Assembly (NCBI GenBank): GCA_003601835.1
Contig: PIYB01000005.1
Location: 1 to 38,358, forward strand
From: Candidatus Bathyarchaeota archaeon
GTDB lineage: Archaea; Thermoproteota; Bathyarchaeia; Bathyarchaeales; DTEX01
Direction: 5' to 3'
Length of the DNA stretch: 38,358 nucleotides
Position 1 is the stretch's first letter. Each line of letters begins with the position of its first letter. A model generated the notes under the pieces. That model was not told the origin of the DNA and searched no databases. It worked only from the letters and a program-made list of their open reading frames with translations. This document shows, in pieces, positions 15,707 through 22,568 of this stretch. A program made the position numbers and the translations under genes.

Positions 15707-16552
15707 ATGATCAAAGCTCTCTTCAACAAGACAAGGAAACCGTTAAGCGAAATTATTCTAGACTGTACGAGAGAGCTTGGTAAATGCTATTCGAGGCTGG
15801 AGCTTGCTTCTTCGAAGCTTAACAAAAGAGGCGAAAACCTGTTTAACGCCTGCAGTTTCCACCTGAAAAAAGGCTCTAAGGCAAGAGCAACAATATACGC
15901 CAACGAGATAGCTGAGATAAGAAAGGTGCTTTCCATTCTGCAGCAGACCCAGCTAGCTGTGGAACAAGCTATCTTGAGGCTAGATACCCTTAAGATGGTC
16001 ACCCCGACCCTAGAGTCGCTGGGAGCAACATTTGGCGACGTCAAAAACGCGCTTGGTCTCGTCGCTAAAGTTATGCCATCCTTGGTTCCAGAGGTCAACC
16101 GGTTGAACACCGTTGTGAACGAGATTATGGAGGCCACCCAGTTCGATCTGGCTATGCCCATGCCGTTCGTGGTTAACGATGCATCAACTGAATCCATTCT
16201 TCAAGAAGCAGCAAGTGTGGTCGAGCAGGATCTCTACAGCAGAATCCCAGAGCCTCCGGTTGACACTAAAGTGCGGAGACCCGTGAAACCTAAACCTTTG
16301 GTTGCCTTGTCTGCTGACGGCTCTGAAATTTACGTCGACGAAAAAGAAGCAACCTTTACGGATAAGGGTTCCACGGAGACTTTTGATGTTTCCTCTTTTC
16401 TGCTAGAAGAGCTGGTCATGGACTACATCGAGAGAAACAACGGAGAAATGAACATATCTAGATGCGCCAAGGAGCTTAACCTGCCTCCCGCTAAAGTTAA
16501 TGAGGCCCTTCAGATTTTGAGCAGAAAAGGGAAGATTGAGATTCAGCAGTGA
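15707..16552 (+). CDS. cdvB: CdvB, ESCRT-III protein with C-terminal winged helix
   Basis: The 281-residue protein has the ESCRT-III core (about residues 15-150, with IYANEIAEIRKVLSILQQ), a proline-rich linker and a winged-helix domain (about 228-281: FLLEELVMDYIERNNGEMNI, then ELNLPPAKVNEALQILSRKG). The linker contains IPEPPV (180-185) and RPVKPKPL (191-198), which fit a MIM2 motif for the CdvC MIT domain. In crenarchaea the winged helix binds CdvA, so this subunit should be the adaptor linking CdvA to the polymer, while the paralogue at 14251 would be a downstream polymer subunit. ATG at 15707; 41 bases after cdvA and 9 bases before cdvC. Confidence 0.92.
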   Translation: MIKALFNKTRKPLSEIILDCTRELGKCYSRLELASSKLNKRGENLFNACSFHLKKGSKARATIYANEIAEIRKVLSILQQTQLAVEQAILRLDTLKMVTPTLESLGATFGDVKNALGLVAKVMPSLVPEVNRLNTVVNEIMEATQFDLAMPMPFVVNDASTESILQEAASVVEQDLYSRIPEPPVDTKVRRPVKPKPLVALSADGSEIYVDEKEATFTDKGSTETFDVSSFLLEELVMDYIERNNGEMNISRCAKELNLPPAKVNEALQILSRKGKIEIQQ

Positions 16553-16561
16553 CAAGAAAGA

Positions 16562-17731
16562 ATGAGCGCCGTTGAAGAGCTTGAAACGATAGCGATAAGG
16601 CACGCTCAGGAAGCTGTGGCGCTGGACCGTCAAGGCAAGAAGGAGCAGGCTATTGCAGCTTATCAAAGAGCCATAGATTGCCTTCTTAAGCTGGCACACA
16701 TATACCCTAACCACAATCTTAACAGAGTTTATGTGCAACGAGCCGAGGTTTACAAGACTCGCGTAAGGGTGCTCAAAGAGGTCTGGGTTGACAATTCATC
16801 CAGACATGAAAGAATGGATTACGAACGGGTTCAGACGGCTCAGATGACTGAAACAACTGAACTAACCGGTTTTGACGAGCTGATTCTCAGAGAACCCCCA
16901 AACGTCAAATGGAGCGACATCGTTGGTTTAGAAGACGCGAAGAAAGCTATCCAGCAGGCAATCGTGTATCCCTCGTTGAGACCAGACCTTTTCCCGTTAG
17001 GGTGGCCTAAAGGAATCCTTCTTTTCGGTCCTCCTGGCTGCGGAAAAACCTTGCTTTCAGCGGCGGTCGCTAACGAGGTTAAAGCCACGTTCATCTCGGT
17101 TGACGCTGCTTCGATAATGTCGAAGTGGCTGGGGGAGGCTGAACGGAACGTTGCTAGGCTTTTCAATACGGCGAGGAAGGCGGCTGCTGAGGCGCCGGCG
17201 ATAATCTTCATAGATGAGCTTGACTCTTTGATGGGAATCCACCGGTTGGAAGTCAGCGGCGAGACGAGGGTTCGGAACCAGTTCTTAAAGGAAATGGATG
17301 GGATAATTGACAAGAAAAATCCGGTTCGCGTCTATGTGATCGGCTCCACGAACAAGCCTTGGACTCTTGACCCCCCGTTCATAAGAAGATTCCAGAAGAG
17401 GATATATGTTCCTCCACCGGGCTATTCTGAACGCCTAGAAATGTTTAGGCTTTACACGAGTTGTTTGAAAACAGCGGCGGACATCAACCTTGAGGAGCTA
17501 GCAAGGTTGACTGAAGGATATTCCGGAAGCGACATAATGGACGTATGCCAGTCTGCTCAGCTGAAAGTGAACAGCGAACTTTTCGAGTCTGGCATGGCGG
17601 AAGCTGGTCATGAGCCACGGGCAATATGCATGCAGGACTTTCTGGAGATGCTGGAGAAAAGGAAACCAAGCATTGCTCAAGACTCGCTGGCAGCGTACGA
17701 AGCTTGGTTCAACAGCTTTAAAGCCCTTTAA
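16562..17731 (+). CDS. cdvC: CdvC, Vps4-type AAA ATPase
   Basis: Vps4/CdvC disassembles ESCRT-III polymers with ATP. Residues 1-75 form the three-helix MIT domain (ETIAIRHAQEAVALDRQGKK ... YQRAIDCLL). The AAA module has Walker A GPPGCGKT (156-163), pore loop K188-W189 (MSKWLGEAE), Walker B IIFIDE (214-219), sensor-1 N264 (GSTNKP) and arginine fingers R275/R276 (IRRF). The FYxxx region is followed by a Vps4-like C-terminal helix ending SLAAYEAWFNSFKAL. At 389 residues it fits archaeal Vps4 (about 370-380). Every catalytic residue is present, so it should be active. It closes the cdv cluster. Confidence 0.95.
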   Translation: MSAVEELETIAIRHAQEAVALDRQGKKEQAIAAYQRAIDCLLKLAHIYPNHNLNRVYVQRAEVYKTRVRVLKEVWVDNSSRHERMDYERVQTAQMTETTELTGFDELILREPPNVKWSDIVGLEDAKKAIQQAIVYPSLRPDLFPLGWPKGILLFGPPGCGKTLLSAAVANEVKATFISVDAASIMSKWLGEAERNVARLFNTARKAAAEAPAIIFIDELDSLMGIHRLEVSGETRVRNQFLKEMDGIIDKKNPVRVYVIGSTNKPWTLDPPFIRRFQKRIYVPPPGYSERLEMFRLYTSCLKTAADINLEELARLTEGYSGSDIMDVCQSAQLKVNSELFESGMAEAGHEPRAICMQDFLEMLEKRKPSIAQDSLAAYEAWFNSFKAL

Positions 17732-17841
17732 TGAACCGGCGTTCAGCTTGGGAAACAGGTTTTCCGGAATTATGGCTACAATGTTTTCCTTCGAGTGGTT
17801 CAGCATGTCATCTGAGGATTCACGAAGGGCGGAACATTAAA

Positions 17842-17851
17842 CTTTATATTT
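17842..17851 (+). promoter_or_regulatory. TATA-box-like element upstream of trpS
   Basis: CTTTATATTT at 17842-17851 predicts a start near 17873, which coincides with the ATG of an 18-codon upstream ORF. It lies 110 bases after the cdvC stop and separates trpS from the cdv operon. Confidence 0.45.
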
Positions 17852-17871
17852 GGACCCGTTGTTTCAACATC

Positions 17872-17928
17872 ATGCCGCAACGTGTGATGGGCCCTTGTTT
17901 CGCTAAACGTCGAAGAGGTAATGTCTGA
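17872..17928 (+). CDS. Possible leader ORF overlapping the trpS start
   Basis: ATG at 17872 opens 18 codons, MPQRVMGPCFAKRRRGNV, ending in TGA at 17926-17928. The stop and the trpS ATG overlap as TGATG. The ORF begins at the predicted transcript start, so it could be translated leaderless and couple ribosomes into trpS. It contains no Trp codon, so classical tryptophan attenuation is not supported. It may equally be chance in a short leader, with GAAGAGGT at 17912-17919 acting as the trpS ribosome site. Confidence 0.3.
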   Translation: MPQRVMGPCFAKRRRGNV

Positions 17929-19058
17929 TGTCTAACGATGATGAAGAGATGGTTGTAACACCTTGGACCGTTTCCGGTAAAATAGACTACAGCCGCTTAG
18001 TGGAAGAGTTCGGCACGCAACCGTTAACCGAAGACATGCTCGAAAGAATAAAGAAACACACCGGTGAACTGCATCTTCAGCTTAGAAGAGGACTGTTCTT
18101 TTCCCACAGAGATTTAGACTGGATTCTCGACATGTACGAGGCGGGGCGCAGATTCGTTCTTTACACTGGTAGAGGACCATCTGGACCGGTGCATATCGGG
18201 CATCTTGTACCGTGGATATTCACGAAGCATCTGCAGGACGTTTTCGGCTCAAAGCTGTATTTCCAGATGACGGACGACGAGAAATTTCTCATCCACCCTG
18301 AGTTTACACTTGACACATCAAAAGGGTTTGCCTACGACAACGCCTTAGATGTGATCGCTACGGGATTTGACCCTAAGAAAACAAAGATCATCATGGATGT
18401 CGAGGATTCTGGGACGCTTTACAGGATAGCGGTTCAAGTCGCCAAACGGATCACATTCTCCACCGTGAAAGCCACGTTCGGCTTCACGGAAAGCTCAAAC
18501 ATCGGCATAATATTCTTTCCAGCAATCCAGGCTGTTCCATGTTTTTTGGAAACGGAGCTAACCGGCGAGAATGTGCCGTGCCTAATTCCCGCAGCCATAG
18601 ATCAGGATCCATACTGGAGGGTGACGCGGGATGTAGCTCCGAAGCTCGGCTACTTTAAACCGGCGCAGATTCACTGCAAGTTTCTGCCTGGGCTGGGGAA
18701 AGGAGGTAAAATGTCGGCTTCCATCCCTGAAACCTGCGTGTTCACTACGGACCCGCCGGAGGTCGCTGAGAAGAAGATTTGGAACGCGTTCACCGGCGGC
18801 AAACCCACGGTTGAGGAGCAACGTAAGCTTGGGGGAGACCCTTACATCTGCCCCATTTACTACTATGAGTACTACCTGTTCGAGGAGGACGACGGCAAAC
18901 TGAAGGAGATATGCGAAAGATGCAGGTCCGGCGAACTTTTGTGCGGCGAACACAAGATGATGCTTGCGGAAAAAGTGAAGAAATTCCTCGTTGAGCATCA
19001 AAAGAAACGGGAAAAGGCAAAAGATGTCCTAGACGAGTTTCTTTTCAAGAACAGATAG
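17928..19058 (+). CDS. trpS: Tryptophanyl-tRNA synthetase
   Basis: TrpRS charges tRNA-Trp. The 376-residue class Ic enzyme is of archaeal/eukaryotic type: the HIGH motif is H89-I-G-H92 in GPSGPVHIGHLVPW, and the KMSKS loop reads KMSAS near residue 261, typical of archaeal and eukaryotic TrpRS. FQMTDDEKFL and AAIDQDPYWR are family-specific segments, the latter in the tryptophan/ATP site. The ATG at 17928 is fixed because an ATG seven bases earlier meets a stop; GAAGAGGT at 17912-17919 is the ribosome site. The gene has its own promoter and an upstream ORF, and is followed by tRNA-Gln. Confidence 0.96.
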   Translation: MSNDDEEMVVTPWTVSGKIDYSRLVEEFGTQPLTEDMLERIKKHTGELHLQLRRGLFFSHRDLDWILDMYEAGRRFVLYTGRGPSGPVHIGHLVPWIFTKHLQDVFGSKLYFQMTDDEKFLIHPEFTLDTSKGFAYDNALDVIATGFDPKKTKIIMDVEDSGTLYRIAVQVAKRITFSTVKATFGFTESSNIGIIFFPAIQAVPCFLETELTGENVPCLIPAAIDQDPYWRVTRDVAPKLGYFKPAQIHCKFLPGLGKGGKMSASIPETCVFTTDPPEVAEKKIWNAFTGGKPTVEEQRKLGGDPYICPIYYYEYYLFEEDDGKLKEICERCRSGELLCGEHKMMLAEKVKKFLVEHQKKREKAKDVLDEFLFKNR

Positions 19059-19131
19059 ACAACCCGCCTTCCCTATTCAACGGTAAAGTTAATACCGAGT
19101 ACCAGAAAAAAGAAACACATAGCCTCAAAGA

Positions 19132-19204
19132 AGCCCGGTGGTGTAGTGGACAAGCATAGCGGGCTTTGGACCCGCTGACGAGAGTTCGAATCTCTCCCGG
19201 GCTA
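19132..19204 (+). tRNA. tRNA-Gln (anticodon UUG)
   Basis: The acceptor AGCCCGG pairs with CCGGGCT at the 3' end, followed by discriminator A; the anticodon stem GCGGG/CCCGC holds loop CTTTGGA with anticodon TTG; the T arm is GAGAG-TTCGAAT-CTCTC. CCA is not encoded. A TATA-like AAAGTTAATACC lies about 43 bases upstream, a spacing similar to that of the tRNA-Gly gene. Confidence 0.95.
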
Positions 19205-19477
19205 CTAAATTTGTGGAAACGTAAACATAATTATTAGAGTCATACCGTTAGGCTGGTTGTAGATGCAAGGGGTTACGAGACTCTCTGATAATCTCCTGAA
19301 TTATGTACTTGTTTCCACAGGCATACAAGAAGGATATGGATTTCCAGAATAGTTGAAAAAACAAATCAAGCCGATAGGTCGTTGCTTGTGAACTCTTCAT
19401 TGGCTAAGAAACTCCCTAAGATTCAACAACGACCATCCGAGATTTTGCGGCATTTCCGTTCCATGGTTAGTGCAGGT
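19205..19477. other. Intergenic region after tRNA-Gln
   Basis: The plus strand is open from 19292 to a TAG at about 19493 without a convincing start; the translation matches nothing I know and runs into the end of the convergent isomerase gene. I see no integrase remnant or repeat of the tRNA 3' end that would mark an attachment site. Confidence 0.4.
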
Positions 19478-20296
19478 TTAGATGAGTTTTTCTAGGAACA
19501 TTTTTGCTTTTTTGATGTCTCTTATCTGTTGGGGGCCAGTTATCTCCCGTTCAATTGTCAGCGCCCCCGTGTAGCCCAGTTTTTTAAGTTTCGATATCAA
19601 AGCTGGAAAGTTAACACGGCCTTCGCCTAACGGTTTTTCTTTGCCGAGTTCGCGGCCGTTTGTCGGGTATTCACCGTCCTTCGCGTGGACGCCGCGGACG
19701 TATGGTCCGATGATGTCTAAAGCGTCCACGGGGTTGGCTTTTCCGTACATGAGAAGGTTTGCGGGGTCAAGGTTGATTCCAAGGTTATCTGTGCCCACAT
19801 CTTCAATCGTTCTCAGAAGGGTTATCGGGGTTTCTTGGCCAGTTTCAAACCAGAAGCTTTGTTCGTTTTCTCCGCAGAATTGGGCTACGGTCTTAAGAGC
19901 TTCGACGAGTGAGACGTAAACGGGGTCTTTTGGGCATTCAGGTATGAAGCCGACGTGGGTTGTTATGCTTTCAACCCCGATTTTACGGGCGAAACTGGAG
20001 GCCTTCTTCAAGGTTTTTAGGCGTTCCTTCCGTGTATCAGGGGGAACCAGGCCGATTGTGCTTGGGCCGTCGATGAAGTTCCACACGGCTTTGCCTGAGA
20101 ACCCTGTCCAAAGCGTCGTGATCTCAACATCGTTTTCTTCAGCTGCCTGCTTGAGCAGTTTAGCCATCTCTTCATTGTAGAGATCTGGGTTCCAGCAGCT
20201 AACTTGGCATGTTGGGAAGCCGAGTCTGCGGACTTTTTCTATCTCTTCCTTCGGGTCGCGTCGAAGAGACACGATTAAACCGAGCTTAAGTTTCAC
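19478..20296 (-). CDS. Sugar phosphate isomerase/epimerase family protein
   Basis: A xylose-isomerase-like TIM barrel. Typical segments: CQVSCWNPD (second strand), ITTHVGFIPE, FWFETGQETP (metal Glu), LGINLDPANLLMYG (Asp/His-site strand), RGVHAKDGEYP and LTIEREITGP with the last metal Glu. It resembles the branch often annotated as sugar phosphate isomerase/epimerase (IolE/hydroxypyruvate isomerase relatives). The frame is open to ATG at 20320, but CGGAGGAATCCAC sits directly before the GTG at 20296, so that start is preferred and the protein begins MKLKLGLIVSL. The broken DapA-family gene lies 107 bases upstream on the same strand, so both may once have served one sugar-acid pathway. Confidence 0.83.
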   Translation of the reverse strand: MKLKLGLIVSLRRDPKEEIEKVRRLGFPTCQVSCWNPDLYNEEMAKLLKQAAEENDVEITTLWTGFSGKAVWNFIDGPSTIGLVPPDTRKERLKTLKKASSFARKIGVESITTHVGFIPECPKDPVYVSLVEALKTVAQFCGENEQSFWFETGQETPITLLRTIEDVGTDNLGINLDPANLLMYGKANPVDALDIIGPYVRGVHAKDGEYPTNGRELGKEKPLGEGRVNFPALISKLKKLGYTGALTIEREITGPQQIRDIKKAKMFLEKLI

Positions 20297-20402
20297 GTGG
20301 ATTCCTCCGGTTCTAACCATAAGATCATGCGTTACTCAGTCGTTATGCAGATTAACATTTTAGGTTATTGTTTTGTTTGGTTTCCCGGTGGAAAACAAGG
20401 GT

Positions 20403-20874
20403 TCACCGGAGACGTTTTAAGAGCACCGTTTCACCCTCAAGATTCACATTGGTTCTGCTAGGGTTATTGTACAACAGCACCGGAATGTCAACGGCTTCCG
20501 CTATACGGCGGTAATGCCAGTAAAGCTCTTCTTGACTTGGACTTATGTAGTACGGTGTAACGATGGACACCGCGTCGGCGCCGACATCCGCTGCGTATCT
20601 GCTCATTAATTACGTCTCTGGTTGAGATGGCTCCCGTGCCAGCGTACACTGGAACCCGCCCGTTAACCTCGTCAACCGTCAGTTTGATGATCTTCTTTTT
20701 TTCTTCATCTGTTAACACGCAGGCTTCCCCTTGGCTGCCTGAAACAAAGATTCCATGGACCCCTGCGTCTATAAGATAGTTGATAACCGCCTTCATTCCT
20801 TCCTCGTCAATTTCCTGATTCTTGTCCATGGGGGTAACCATAGCTGGAATTATGCCTTCCACCTTCAAACCCAA
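20403..20874 (-). pseudogene. Dihydrodipicolinate synthase family gene, frameshifted and truncated
   Basis: The N-terminal part (20874 down to about 20612) reads GIIPAMVTPMDKNQEIDEEG, FVSGSQGEACVLTDEEK and VYAGTGAISTRDVI, the standard start of DapA/NanA/KDG-aldolase proteins. After a frameshift near 20606 the adjacent frame continues YAADVGADAVSIVTPYY and VLLYNNPSRTNVNLEGETV and stops at 20403. Together this is only about 155 of the usual ~295 residues; the part with the Schiff-base lysine (GIKD region) is missing, and nothing like it follows. Both the shift and the truncation would have to be errors for the gene to be live, so it is a pseudogene. Confidence 0.88.
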
Positions 20875-21042
20875 ACCTGAAACCTCCGAAACCTAAGGGA
20901 CAAACAGGCGATGCTCCTATCAGGTTCTTAAAGATGTTGCATAAACCTCCTCCAAGCCACCTGAACAAAAGAGTTTCACGGGTTCAAAGGACAAAAACAA
21001 TTTAAGACAATACCTGATAGAATTCTAGCTTGCCTAACCTGC

Positions 21043-21119
21043 GCGGCCGTAGTCTAGTTTGGTCAGGACGTCGGCCTGCCACGCCGGTGACCCGGGTTCA
21101 AATCCCGGCGGCCGCACCA
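21043..21119 (+). tRNA. tRNA-Gly (anticodon GCC)
   Basis: GCGGCCG pairs with CGGCCGC; D stem GTC/GAC; anticodon stem TCGGC/GCCGG around loop CTGCCAC, anticodon GCC; T arm CCGGG-TTCAAAT-CCCGG. Discriminator A at 21116 is followed by CCA at 21117-21119, so the CCA end appears encoded, unlike tRNA-Gln in this window. A TATA-like CAATTTAAG lies about 41 bases upstream. Confidence 0.96.
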
Positions 21120-21152
21120 TCACTAGAAGCGAATATGAAGGGGCTGATGGGA

Positions 21153-21170
21153 CTTTTGCTTGTATTTTTT
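21153..21170 (+). terminator. T-rich terminator-like tract after tRNA-Gly
   Basis: CTTTTGCTTGTATTTTTT lies 34 bases after the tRNA 3' end and fits archaeal oligo-T termination. Confidence 0.3.
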
Positions 21171-21388
21171 CATGCTTTATGGAAAAACAAGCCCCTTTTT
21201 TAGCAGGTAAATATAGAGATTTCTCCAGAAAACTTTCACCCCTTCAGTCGTTATATTCTTTGAAGCAAGCTTTTTTGATGCGTCTTTACAGCTGTATATA
21301 AGAAGGAAGCTGTAAATGTTAAGAACGTGATTGCATCTAATCCTCGGCGCCATATTAAAAATTATTTTTAGGCAACGGGCTTATTTTT

Positions 21389-21538
21389 TTAGCTTTGTTT
21401 TTCTTGCTTGATTTTTAGGCTTGGATCTATTCTGAGGTATCGAGTGATCATTACGAGGGCATCTGTTGCAGTTGTTAAGAGCAGGAACTCTTGGGAGATA
21501 TTGAAGAAAACGTTAGATTGATCGACTGCTATTCCCAA
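21389..21538 (-). CDS. Possible short ORF (49 codons)
   Basis: From a TTG at 21538 the minus strand encodes about 49 residues of protein-like composition, including SNVFFNISQEFLLLTTATDA and a basic end before TAA at 21389. There is no ribosome site. It lies 28 bases after the stop of the Ig-like protein gene on the same strand, so it could be a small co-transcribed gene, a relic or chance. Confidence 0.22.
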   Translation of the reverse strand: MGIAVDQSNVFFNISQEFLLLTTATDALVMITRYLRIDPSLKIKQEKQS

Positions 21539-21565
21539 TAAATCTCGTTGGTTTTAGCGGGGTTC

Positions 21566-22429
21566 TTAAGGCTTAACGTAAATTTCGTATACTGGCTCCC
21601 CTATGGCTACTTCGCCCGTGTTATCTCTTACAATCACCTTGAACCTGATGGTTTGACCTGCCATCTCGGAGCTAATTGTTCCCCGCACAAGTCCCCCACT
21701 CGCATCCAGCGTCAAGCCTGCCAACGTAAAGTTGCTCTTGTATGTCGAGTCTAAGCGCCAACTGTAGAATGGTTTTCCTCCCATAACATAGAGCGTTGCA
21801 CCATAGGGCTGTCCCGCCTTACCATCCGGCAACTGTATTGTTTGCATCAAAGGCTGCTGAAACTCGGCATATGGCGGGCCTGGATCAGGAATTGGACCCG
21901 CCTTTTTTACATATTTCTTCACTTCTATGGAGAAAGTTACGGAAGCGGTACTCGTGCCATCGCTAACTTCAACATCGAAGTAATACGTTCCAGATTTGGG
22001 CAACGCTCCGCCTGTTCCTCGAAGAACCCCTGTTTGCGGATCTATTGTGATCCCGGAGGGAGGAGAGCGACCTCCTGTAGGTTTGCTCCAACTATATCCT
22101 GCTACACCTGGGGAACCGCCATAAGCCATCAACTTTTGCGGAGTTACTTGATACCAAATGGTTCCATTTGGCTCGACAATTATCCAAGCCGGACAAATCG
22201 TCCATCTCGTGTCAATTGTCAGTGGAATACCTGCACGGGGGAACCCCGGAATTTTTATGCCGAAAATGTTCAGAATGGGTTGAAAGATTCTTGAGACAAC
22301 TGTTTGAATTATGTCAAGTCCATAAGTCGTCTCAAGAAACATATTTTCAAAAAAGGAGAAAACCACAAATAACGCGCAGATAACAAAAACGACCTTAACG
22401 ACAGTTGAACCCGTACCCAACCCGAACAC
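21566..22429 (-). CDS. Membrane-anchored protein with two Ig-like (putative-Ig) domains
   Basis: From the GTG at 22429 the protein has 287 residues: a short N-terminus, one hydrophobic helix (VVKVVFVICALFVVFSFF, about 11-28), then an extracellular part with two repeats of the putative-Ig (He_PIG-like) type. Marker segments are SGITIDPQTGVLRGT ... SGTYYFDVEVSDG in the first and LAGLTLDASGGLVRGTIS ... IRFKVIVRDNTGE in the second. The frame stays open to 22579, but those 50 extra residues are Cys/Pro/His-rich and unlike protein, and ACTCAATAAGG near 22455-22465 could be the TATA box of a leaderless start at 22429. Probably a surface or cell-wall protein; ligand unknown. Confidence 0.7.
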   Translation of the reverse strand: MFGLGTGSTVVKVVFVICALFVVFSFFENMFLETTYGLDIIQTVVSRIFQPILNIFGIKIPGFPRAGIPLTIDTRWTICPAWIIVEPNGTIWYQVTPQKLMAYGGSPGVAGYSWSKPTGGRSPPSGITIDPQTGVLRGTGGALPKSGTYYFDVEVSDGTSTASVTFSIEVKKYVKKAGPIPDPGPPYAEFQQPLMQTIQLPDGKAGQPYGATLYVMGGKPFYSWRLDSTYKSNFTLAGLTLDASGGLVRGTISSEMAGQTIRFKVIVRDNTGEVAIGEPVYEIYVKP

Positions 22430-22568
22430 GCATGATATATTTGACCTTATTGAGTAATTAACTTTTCTGTCTTCTTCTGTGTTTTTTGGTGTGGGTGGTG
22501 AAGGTGGGTGTCTGTGGACTGGAGGAATGTTGATGTGAAGAAAGCAGAAACAAACACCAAAAAAGCAA

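Larger units (their letters stand above)
21120..21565. other. Intergenic region between tRNA-Gly and the Ig-like protein gene
   Basis: It holds T-rich tracts (21153-21170, 21381-21415) and one weak short ORF on the minus strand (21389-21538). The plus-strand frame that runs out of the tRNA is an artefact. No RNA gene or repeat is recognisable. Confidence 0.4.

Noticed and set aside
19132-19480. tRNA-Gln as an integration site of a mobile element
   Set aside because: No direct repeat of the tRNA 3' end and no integrase remnant were seen.
21059-21301. 81-codon frame starting inside tRNA-Gly
   Set aside because: Begins within the tRNA cloverleaf and has no ribosome site.
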